From: Sphingobacteriales bacterium
GTDB taxonomy: Bacteria > Bacteroidota > Bacteroidia > Chitinophagales > JADIYW01
NCBI GenBank assembly: GCA_016719635.1
Contig: JADJYT010000004.1
Coordinates: 62,001-126,000, forward strand
Direction of reading: 5' to 3'
DNA length: 64,000 nucleotides
Each line of letters begins with the position of its first letter. The first letter of the stretch is position 1. Both the position numbers and the translations under genes were made by a program. Under the pieces are notes generated by a model. It had not been told where the DNA came from. It was given only the letters and a program-made list of their open reading frames with translations, and did not search any database. Positions 26,258-33,106 of the stretch are shown in pieces.

Positions 26258-27814
26258 ATGCAAATAGTTTCATCACAACATCGTCATCAATTATCGTTCG
26301 GCTGTTTGGAAGACAAGATAGATCAAGATAATCCGGTTCGTTTTATTGAAGCTTTCGTGGAGCATATCGAGTTGGAGAAATTGGGATTCCAAGCTCGTGC
26401 TACGAAACAAGAAGGTCGTCCGGGATTTGATGCGAAACTGTTTCTGAAGATTTATTTTTATGGCTACCTCAATGGCATTCGCTCTAGTCGCCGCTTAGCA
26501 AAAGAATGCAGCAGAAACATAGAATTACAATGGCTTTGTGTGCAACTGCAACCCAACTATCATAGCATCTGCGACTTTAGGAAAGACAATTCTAAATCAC
26601 TGAGCAACACGTTTAAATTATTTGTTTCGTTTTTAAAGAATGAACAATTAGTAAGTGGCGAAACCATTTCGATAGACGGCACCAAAGTACGTGCGCACAA
26701 CAGCAAGAAACAAAACTATAGTGCGAAGAAATTGGAACGTCATTTAGCGTATATCGAAATAAAAACCAACGAATACTTAAATGCTTTAGCAGAAAATGAT
26801 TTGCAAGAAGATGCCATAAAGGTAAGTGATGTTGCGCAAAAGATAGAGCGATTAAAAACCAATATAATCTACTACGAACATTTACAGGAGAAGTTAGCCG
26901 AAAGTGGCGACACTCAAATCAGCATAACGGATGCTGATGCACGCGCACTGCTGGTGCAAGGTCAAGTGGTAGAAGTGGCTTACAACGTACAAGCTGCGGT
27001 AGATGCCAAACATAATTTAGTAGTAGCCACACACACCAGCAACAAGAATGACCGCAATGCTTTGAGTGCTATAGCAAAAGAAGCCAAAGTAAATTTAGAA
27101 GTAGAAACCTACACTGCATTAGTAGATAAAGGCTACCATAACGGCGGGCAAATACAGCAATGTCAGGATGCAAATATTACGACGATAGTAGCAGCACCGA
27201 CACTGGTCAACAGCAATGAATACGGTACTACAGCAGCCTATATGGTCACCCAATTTACGTACAACAAAACAACGGATACGTACACATGTCCTCAAGGCGA
27301 AACACTCAGTACCACAGGTACGTGGCACAAGAAGACGAGAGAAAGAGACAGCTATCAGTTTAAAAAATACAGAACACCGAAATGCAAAACATGTGCGGTA
27401 AAACATTTGTGTACCGGACGACAAAAAGGTGGCAGAGAACTGGATAGAAGTGAATATGCAGAAGCGGTAGAGATTAACAACACGAACTATAAAAACAATG
27501 CAGCGTTATACAGAAAACGACAGGAGATTAATGAGCATATCTTTGGCACGATAAAGCGAAAATGGAGTTATTATTATACAGATTTGAAAGGCTTGGAGAA
27601 AGTGAATGGTGAATATAGCTTGATCATGCTGGTGTATAATATGAAACGATGCTTTAAGATAGTAGGAATAGAAAACTTGATTGCAAAAATCAAAAATTGG
27701 CAACCGGAATATCCTAAACCTATACTATTTGCAAGTATTTTGGCTTTAAAAGAATCGATTTACTGTATGATTTATTTTAGCAAGAAAAATAGTGCAATAA
27801 AAACGGCAGACTAA
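26258..27814 (+). CDS. IS1182-family transposase
   Basis: The 518-residue protein starts MQIVSSQHRHQLSFGCLED, followed by the DUF772-type N-terminal segment (DAKLFLKIYFYGYLNGIRSSRR). It then has a DDE core: SIDGTKVRAHNS with the first aspartate, A-L-V-D-K-G-Y with the second, and EINEHIFGTIKRKW with the glutamate. A cysteine cluster, CKTCAVKHLC, lies before the final catalytic helix, as in IS1182/DDE_Tnp_1_6 proteins. The gene is intact and the IS ends are nearly perfect, so the element is probably recent and may be active. Confidence 0.93.
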   Translation: MQIVSSQHRHQLSFGCLEDKIDQDNPVRFIEAFVEHIELEKLGFQARATKQEGRPGFDAKLFLKIYFYGYLNGIRSSRRLAKECSRNIELQWLCVQLQPNYHSICDFRKDNSKSLSNTFKLFVSFLKNEQLVSGETISIDGTKVRAHNSKKQNYSAKKLERHLAYIEIKTNEYLNALAENDLQEDAIKVSDVAQKIERLKTNIIYYEHLQEKLAESGDTQISITDADARALLVQGQVVEVAYNVQAAVDAKHNLVVATHTSNKNDRNALSAIAKEAKVNLEVETYTALVDKGYHNGGQIQQCQDANITTIVAAPTLVNSNEYGTTAAYMVTQFTYNKTTDTYTCPQGETLSTTGTWHKKTRERDSYQFKKYRTPKCKTCAVKHLCTGRQKGGRELDRSEYAEAVEINNTNYKNNAALYRKRQEINEHIFGTIKRKWSYYYTDLKGLEKVNGEYSLIMLVYNMKRCFKIVGIENLIAKIKNWQPEYPKPILFASILALKESIYCMIYFSKKNSAIKTAD

Positions 27815-27881
27815 AAGGGAAAGTATCGCTGTTTGGTAGAAATGTACGCAACAGAAAAAACGATTTTTTTCTAAAACATCA

Positions 27882-27893
27882 GTTTTTTCACAG
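27882..27893 (-). repeat. IS right terminal inverted repeat
   Basis: GTTTTTTCACAG, the exact reverse complement of the left end. A short A-run/T-run hairpin at 27854-27872 just inside may end transposase transcription. Confidence 0.8.
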
Positions 27894-27894
27894 C

Positions 27895-28031
27895 CTAACG
27901 TTTCGGGGCTTTGCGTTAGGCGGGAAATCGAAGCACAAAAGCTGATATTATTACTAAAGTTCAATTGAAAAACTACTATTGAATTTTGCACTTCAGCCCG
28001 CCTGACGCAAAACCCGCTATGCATGTTGCAC
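27895..28031. repeat. Large imperfect palindrome, attC-like site C (interrupted by the IS)
   Basis: The left arm TAACGTTTCGGGGCTTTGCG (continuing TTAGGCGGG) pairs with the right arm. The right arm's reverse complement reads GCGGGTTTTGCGTCAGGCGG at its core. Further in, CGAAGCACAAAA pairs with TGAAGTGCAAAA. The total span is 137 bases. Its left tip (GCTAACGT) also remains on the far side of the IS at 26162-26169. The left terminus CGTTTCGGG is shared with sites A and B. Confidence 0.6.
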
Positions 28032-28115
28032 AACTAAACTACAAATGTTTTACAAAATAAACGAATGTTTATATAAAAAATAATATAAAAGTTATTTTAT
28101 AATTATTTTTGTATC

Positions 28116-28181
28116 ATGCAAGGACGAAAAGAATATTCACCAAAAATGATTTATCAGGTTCATCTCCATGATCTGGTTTAG
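28116..28181 (+). pseudogene. N-terminal remnant of a second IS1182-type transposase
   Basis: Twenty-one codons, beginning MQGRKEYSPKMIYQVHLHDL, are followed by a stop. This matches the start of many IS1182-family transposases, which open M-Q-G-x-K-x-Y and reach a D-L-V-P motif; here the stop follows D-L-V. A perfect -7 box (TATTTTTG, 28104-28111) lies 4 bases before the ATG. Nothing downstream continues the protein, so it is a truncated relic. The family assignment is from memory of motifs only. The stretch 28182-28277 holds nothing recognisable. Confidence 0.5.
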
Positions 28182-28277
28182 ATACAAAATCTTACGTAAT
28201 TCCATAATATTATAGGTCTTTTTCTTGTTAAAAACACATTAATTTGCCTAAAATCAGTCATTATTTCATCTTCAGAC

Positions 28278-28308
28278 TTTCAAATTACCTAATAATCAAG
28301 TATCTTCG
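28278..28308 (+). promoter_or_regulatory. Candidate rpsA promoter
   Basis: TTTC at 28278-28281, 19 bases of spacer, then TATCTTCG at 28301-28308, one mismatch in each box from TTTG and TAnnTTTG. The leader to the rpsA start would be about 70 bases. Confidence 0.5.
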
Positions 28309-28383
28309 CAGTCCGAATTTTTGAGATTTATCCCCGGAATTTGGCGAGAAATTAATATTGTTAACCTTTAAAATGAGTCAATT

Positions 28384-30270
28384 TTGACAGAACAACCAGA
28401 AATTCCGGCATTAGATGCAGTAGACGACATCATTCCGGTACACAAAGAAAAAGAAGTAATCGAACAGGAAACGGTGGACTTGAAAATCCCTGTTATCAAA
28501 GCGGAAGAGTTCGATTGGAACATCAGCAAACGCGGTGCCAACAAGTACAGCAAAGAGAAAATCGCGGAGCTGGAAACCTTGTACGACCAGACCTTCAAAC
28601 AGGTGGAAGACAACGAAATCGTGAAAGCTATCGTAACGGCTATCACGGATTCAGATGTGATTTTGAACATCGGCTTCAAATCAGACGGTATGATTCCGAA
28701 ATCGGAATTCAAGGACATGACCGATCTGAAAGTGGGTGACGAAGTGGATGTGTACGTTGAAAACAAAGAAAACAAGAAAGGACAATTGATCCTGTCCCGT
28801 AAAAAAGCCAAATTAACCAAGGCATGGGATTACATCTGCGAAGCCAACCAGAATGACACGGTGGTGAAAGGCCGTATCATCAGCAAAACCAAAGGCGGCC
28901 TGATCGTGGACTTATTCGGTATGGAAACATTCTTACCGGGTTCTCAGATTGATGTGAAGCCGATTACCGACTACGATCAGTTTGTAGGTAAGACGATGGA
29001 ATTCAAGGTGGTGAAAGTGAACGAGGCTATCAAGAATGCAGTCGTTTCCCACAAAGCACTGATTGAAAGCGACCTGGAATCCCAGCGTCAGGAAATCATC
29101 GGCAAACTGGAGAAAGGACAGGTGCTGGAAGGCACCATCAAAAACATCACGGACTTCGGTGCATTCATCGACTTAGGCGGTGTGGACGGTTTATTGTATA
29201 TCACGGATATTTCATGGGGACGTATCAACCACCCGAATGAGGTGTTGAAAATGGATCAGAAGCTGCAGGTGGTGGTAATCGATTACGATGACAACAAAAA
29301 ACGTATCTCTTTAGGTTTAAAACAATTACAGCCGCATCCATGGGATTCATTGCCGGAAGGAATTGAAGTGGGCGCTAAGGTGAAAGGCAAGATCGTGAAC
29401 ATCGAAGATTACGGCTCTTTCCTGGAAATCACACCGGGCGTAGAAGGCCTGATCCACGTATCAGAAGTTACCTGGAGCAACCAGCCTATCAACTCACGCG
29501 ATTACTTCAAGCTGGGTGATGAGTACGAAGCGGTGGTGGTGACGCTGGATAAGGACGAACGCAAAATGTCATTGAGTCTGAAACAGATGGGAGAAGATCC
29601 TTGGAAACACATCTCAGAAAAATATCCTGTCGGAACCAAAATGAAAGGATTGGTGAAAAACATCACGCCTTACGGTGTATTCGTTGAACTGGACGATGTC
29701 ATCGGCGGTATGGTACACATTTCCGATCTATCCTGGACGAAACGTTATAACCACCCAAGTGAATTTACCAAAATCGGTAATGAACTGGATGTAGTGGTAT
29801 TGGAGATAGATGTGGACAACAAGAAAATCGTACTGGGTCACAAACAACTGGAAGAAGATCCTTGGGATACATTCGAGTCATTGTTCCCAATCGGGTCTAT
29901 CCATGAAGCTACCGTGCTGAAACGCGAAGACAAGGGAGCGGTGGTTCAGTTGCCATACGGTATTGAAGCATTTGCACCTACCCGTCACATCAAGAAAGAA
30001 GACGGTAAACTGGCGGAAGTGGATGAAGTATTGCCGTTCAAGGTGCTGGAGTTCGACAGAGATGACAAACGTATCATCGTTTCTCATACCCGTGTGAACG
30101 AAGACAAGAGACTGGACGACAAGAAAGCCGTTGAAGGCGAGAAGAAAAAGGAAGCTAAGAAAACGAAAGATGCCGTGAAGGAAACCAACAGCAAGATTGA
30201 AAAATCGACGTTGGGAGATATCGACGCTCTTTCCGATCTGAAAGCTAAAATGGAAGGCAAAGGAGAGTAA
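28384..30270 (+). CDS. rpsA: 30S ribosomal protein S1
   Basis: The 628-residue protein has six S1 RNA-binding repeats, starting near residues 79, 159, 246, 333, 418 and 506. A lysine-rich tail (about 580-628) follows. S1 helps bind and unfold mRNA on the 30S subunit. The frame has no ATG before the first repeat. The most upstream plausible start is the TTG at 28384, while an ATG at 28373 is out of frame and stops after four codons. Either translation begins at TTG or one base is missing in the T-run near 28380-28384 (ATG at 28373 would then read through). No Shine-Dalgarno sequence is visible. A strong terminator follows. Confidence 0.93.
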   Translation: MTEQPEIPALDAVDDIIPVHKEKEVIEQETVDLKIPVIKAEEFDWNISKRGANKYSKEKIAELETLYDQTFKQVEDNEIVKAIVTAITDSDVILNIGFKSDGMIPKSEFKDMTDLKVGDEVDVYVENKENKKGQLILSRKKAKLTKAWDYICEANQNDTVVKGRIISKTKGGLIVDLFGMETFLPGSQIDVKPITDYDQFVGKTMEFKVVKVNEAIKNAVVSHKALIESDLESQRQEIIGKLEKGQVLEGTIKNITDFGAFIDLGGVDGLLYITDISWGRINHPNEVLKMDQKLQVVVIDYDDNKKRISLGLKQLQPHPWDSLPEGIEVGAKVKGKIVNIEDYGSFLEITPGVEGLIHVSEVTWSNQPINSRDYFKLGDEYEAVVVTLDKDERKMSLSLKQMGEDPWKHISEKYPVGTKMKGLVKNITPYGVFVELDDVIGGMVHISDLSWTKRYNHPSEFTKIGNELDVVVLEIDVDNKKIVLGHKQLEEDPWDTFESLFPIGSIHEATVLKREDKGAVVQLPYGIEAFAPTRHIKKEDGKLAEVDEVLPFKVLEFDRDDKRIIVSHTRVNEDKRLDDKKAVEGEKKKEAKKTKDAVKETNSKIEKSTLGDIDALSDLKAKMEGKGE

Positions 30271-30294
30271 TTTCCCCTTTCAGGTATATTTTGA

Positions 30295-30323
30295 AGCCCG
30301 TTCTGTACAGAACGGGCTTTTTT
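30295..30323 (+). terminator. Rho-independent terminator after rpsA
   Basis: A perfect 24-base palindrome, AGCCCGTTCTGT/ACAGAACGGGCT, is followed directly by a T-run. It is among the clearest terminators in the window. Confidence 0.92.
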
Positions 30324-30390
30324 ATGCACAATGGTCTTAAACTTTAACATTACCAAAACTTTAATCATTTTCTTTCAAAACAAAAATCCG

Positions 30391-30398
30391 TATTTTTG
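30391..30398 (+). promoter_or_regulatory. pckA -7 promoter box (TATTTTTG)
   Basis: An exact TAnnTTTG match 38 bases before the pckA ATG, giving a leader of about 30 bases. The upstream box is weak (TTTT at 30368-30371, 19 bases away). It lies after the rpsA terminator, so pckA has its own promoter. Confidence 0.6.
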
Positions 30399-30435
30399 CA
30401 CCGATTCTACGATTTGTTACACTAAACACACAAAA

Positions 30436-32037
30436 ATGAATGATAAAGGTGTCAAGAACCCTTCTGCGGATTTGACAAAATCAGGTTTCCACCACACATC
30501 AGCGAATTGGAATTTAACACGTGAAGAACTGATACAAAGAACCCTCGACCTCAATCTGGGCGTTTTAAATGATACAGGCGCCCTTTGCATCGATACCGGC
30601 GAATTTACCGGCCGGTCTCCCAAAGATAAATTTACCGTAAAAGATGCGCTGACCGAAAACGCGGTGGACTGGAATAACATCAACCAGCCCTATTCTCCCG
30701 AGCATTTTGACAGATTGCAGGCAAAAGTGATTGCACACCTCGACAACCAAAAGGAAATTTATGTCCGTGATGTGTTTGCCTGTGCCGACCCGCATTATCA
30801 GCTGAATATCCGGGTGGTAACGGAAACGCCGTGGGCGAGTTTGTTCGCGGATAATATGTTCATCCGCCCTTCAGTAGAAGAGATACAGTCGTTTGTACCG
30901 GAATGGACGATTCTGTGTGCGCCTCAGTTTTATGCCAACCCGGCGGAAGACGGCACGCGTCAGCACAATTTCTCTATCATCAACTTCACGAAAAAGGTGA
31001 TACTGATAGGCGGCTCCGGCTATACCGGCGAAATTAAGAAAGGCATCTTTACCGTACTGAATTTCGAATTGCCGCACCTGAAAAATGTGCTGAGCATGCA
31101 CTGTTCCGCCAACATCGGCAATGACGGTGATACCGCCTTATTCTTTGGCTTGTCAGGAACCGGTAAAACCACACTATCCGCTGATCCGAACCGGAAACTG
31201 ATAGGCGACGACGAGCACGGCTGGAGTGCGGAAGGGGTATTCAATTTTGAAGGCGGCTGTTATGCAAAATGCGTGGACCTGACGGAAGAAAAGGAACCGG
31301 ATATTTTCCGGGCCATCAAACCGGGCGCCATCCTGGAAAACATCCGTTTCTTTGACGGAACCAACAAGGTGGATTTTGAGAATGTCAGTGTGACGGAAAA
31401 CACGCGTGTTTCCTATCCGTTGTATCATATCAACAACATAGCCGTTCCGTCTGTCGGAACAATTCCCAAGAATATTTTCTTCCTGAGTTACGACGCATTT
31501 GGTGTGCTGCCTCCGATAACAAAATTAACCGAAGCACAGGCGATGTACCTGTTCATCTCCGGATATACCTCCAAAGTGGCGGGAACGGAAGCCGGTGTAA
31601 CGGAACCACAGACGACCTTCTCCGCTTGTTTCGGCGCGGCATTCTTACCCTTGCATCCGACGAAATATGCGGAAATGCTGGGTAAAAAATTGAAAGAAAG
31701 CGGTGCCAATGTTTGGCTGATCAATACCGGTATGACCGGCGGCGTTTACGGCGTCGGAAGCCGGATGAGTCTGAAGATTACTCGTGGATTGATTACAGCG
31801 GCGTTAAATGGCCAGCTGAATGAAGTGGAGTATGAAACGTTACCGATTTTCAACTTCCGGATTCCTGTCAGTTGCCCGGATGTACCAGGCGAAGTGCTGA
31901 ATCCGAGAAATACCTGGTCGGACAAGGCGGCATACGATGCGAAGGCGGCGGAACTGGCGGTGAAATTCAACGACAACTTCAAGAAATATGCTTCACAGGC
32001 GAATGAAGAGATCTTAGCGGCTGCGCCGAAAGTTTAA
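30436..32037 (+). CDS. pckA: Phosphoenolpyruvate carboxykinase (ATP)
   Basis: From the ATG at 30436 the protein is 533 residues, the normal size for ATP-type PEPCK, which converts oxaloacetate and ATP to PEP, ADP and CO2 at the start of gluconeogenesis. FTGRSPKDKF binds substrate, GLSGTGKTTLS (K244) is the kinase-1a loop, IGDDEHGW is the kinase-2/metal motif, and ENTRVSYPLYHI matches the family. A frame open from 30331 adds 35 residues, but it would start before the -7 box and is rejected. Strong terminators flank the gene, so it is a single-gene unit. Confidence 0.96.
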   Translation: MNDKGVKNPSADLTKSGFHHTSANWNLTREELIQRTLDLNLGVLNDTGALCIDTGEFTGRSPKDKFTVKDALTENAVDWNNINQPYSPEHFDRLQAKVIAHLDNQKEIYVRDVFACADPHYQLNIRVVTETPWASLFADNMFIRPSVEEIQSFVPEWTILCAPQFYANPAEDGTRQHNFSIINFTKKVILIGGSGYTGEIKKGIFTVLNFELPHLKNVLSMHCSANIGNDGDTALFFGLSGTGKTTLSADPNRKLIGDDEHGWSAEGVFNFEGGCYAKCVDLTEEKEPDIFRAIKPGAILENIRFFDGTNKVDFENVSVTENTRVSYPLYHINNIAVPSVGTIPKNIFFLSYDAFGVLPPITKLTEAQAMYLFISGYTSKVAGTEAGVTEPQTTFSACFGAAFLPLHPTKYAEMLGKKLKESGANVWLINTGMTGGVYGVGSRMSLKITRGLITAALNGQLNEVEYETLPIFNFRIPVSCPDVPGEVLNPRNTWSDKAAYDAKAAELAVKFNDNFKKYASQANEEILAAAPKV

Positions 32038-32075
32038 ACTCATGCCAAGATATTCGTAGCAGGATATAATTATTA

Positions 32076-32110
32076 AAGAAATTCCCGCGAAAGCGGGAAT
32101 TTCTTTTTTT
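32076..32110 (+). terminator. Rho-independent terminator after pckA
   Basis: The stem AAGAAATTCCCGC / GCGGGAATTTCTT around a GAAA tetraloop is followed by a run of T. Confidence 0.9.
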
Positions 32111-32399
32111 TAAATAATTTAATATGTACCGGTTGTCGTAGTGGGTTCAATCAACAGCACGTGGCGAAAAAAAACTGTACGACCTGAATTGTCGTGCGCA
32201 CGGGCAGTTTTGCAAGGTGTATTTGATGATTGGGAATACAGACATTCATGATGGACTTGCATGTTAAGACAATTTTACGAAGTCAGATTTTTGAGCTGAA
32301 GGTAAGTGCGCGGCTAAAGTGCCTTTGATTGGACTTGACTTTTTTGTTTCTTTTTGTGTCAAGACAAAAAGAGAATACAGTTAATTCGTTCAATAATGA
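32111..32399. other. Gene-free stretch with one short hairpin
   Basis: No coding frame or RNA gene is recognised between the pckA terminator and the queE promoter. The only clear structure is TTTTTGT-GTCAAG-ACAAAAA at 32351-32370, a 7-base-pair hairpin inside a T-rich run. A similar phrase is, from memory, common between genes in Bacteroidota. Confidence 0.4.
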
Positions 32400-32407
32400 T
32401 AAATTTA
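32400..32407 (+). promoter_or_regulatory. Candidate queE -7 promoter box (TAAATTTA)
   Basis: TAAATTTA matches TAnnTTTG at seven of eight positions and lies 23 bases before the chosen ATG at 32431. The box makes the more upstream in-frame start at 32329 unlikely. Confidence 0.35.
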
Positions 32408-32430
32408 CAAATCATGAATTGCTGTTTTTA

Positions 32431-33045
32431 ATGGTGTATGATAAGACTACACATATTCCAGTGATGGAACACTTCTACACCATCCAGGGGGAAGGGTTCT
32501 ACACAGGCCATGCCGCCTATTTTATCCGGCTGGCAGGCTGTGACGTGGGTTGTGTCTGGTGTGATGTGAAAGCATCCTGGACAGTGGAGGAGAGTCAGCT
32601 CCTGCGGATAGAGGACCTGGTGCAGGAAGCCCTGAAATATCCCGGTCGGCTTATCGTTCTTACCGGCGGAGAGCCGCTGATGTATGATTTGTCTTTCCTG
32701 ACCCAAAAGTTAAAGGCAAACGGATTTCAAATCAATATCGAAACGTCCGGTGCGTATCCGTTAAGCGGAATAGTGGATTGGATATGCGTTTCTCCTAAAA
32801 AATTTAAGGCACCTTTGAAAGAAGTAGTAGAAAAAGCAAACGAATTAAAGTGCATTATTTTTAATAAATCTGATTTTGATTTTGCTGAACAAAACTGCTT
32901 ACTGGCTACTAAAGACTGCTTACTATATTTACAAACAGAATGGAGCAAACAGGAACAAATGATGCCCCTGATGATAGAATATGTGAAAGCGCACCCTGAA
33001 TGGTCTTTGTCGCTGCAAACACATAAATATTTAAATATTCCGTAG
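32431..33045 (+). CDS. queE: 7-carboxy-7-deazaguanine synthase QueE (radical SAM)
   Basis: From the ATG at 32431 this is a 204-residue protein that begins MVYDKTTHIPVMEHFYTIQG. It contains the iron-sulfur motif C37-x3-C41-x2-C44 (CDVGCVWC), then VLTGGEPLM and INIETSGAYPL, all characteristic of QueE. QueE rearranges 6-carboxy-tetrahydropterin to 7-carboxy-7-deazaguanine, the deazapurine precursor of queuosine in tRNA. Other queuosine genes are not in the window. The frame is open back to 32329, but those residues are low-complexity and precede the likely promoter. Confidence 0.93.
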   Translation: MVYDKTTHIPVMEHFYTIQGEGFYTGHAAYFIRLAGCDVGCVWCDVKASWTVEESQLLRIEDLVQEALKYPGRLIVLTGGEPLMYDLSFLTQKLKANGFQINIETSGAYPLSGIVDWICVSPKKFKAPLKEVVEKANELKCIIFNKSDFDFAEQNCLLATKDCLLYLQTEWSKQEQMMPLMIEYVKAHPEWSLSLQTHKYLNIP

Positions 33046-33106
33046 AAACCAGGGGAACAGTTTATGTATCATACGTTGTAGCATGGTTTTTGTATAAAGA
33101 AAAGCA

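Larger units (their letters stand above)
26170..27894 (+). mobile_element. IS1182-like insertion sequence inserted in palindromic site C
   Basis: The element is bounded by 12-base perfect terminal inverted repeats CTGTGAAAAAAC (26174-26185 and complement of 27882-27893). It contains a single full-length transposase gene. Immediately outside are direct repeats CTAACGT at 26163-26169 and 27895-27901, read as a 7-base target duplication. Joining the flanks at that repeat restores CACCGCTAACGTTTCGGGG, which matches the left end of site B. So the IS interrupted a pre-existing palindrome. The exact outer ends are uncertain by a few bases. Confidence 0.8.

Noticed and set aside
24941..28031. CRISPR array
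   Set aside because: The repeated hairpins are few, different in the middle and separated by genes, not by uniform spacers.
24818..28383. Integron integrase or other recombinase in the island
   Set aside because: Only the IS transposase is present; no tyrosine or serine recombinase is encoded in the window.
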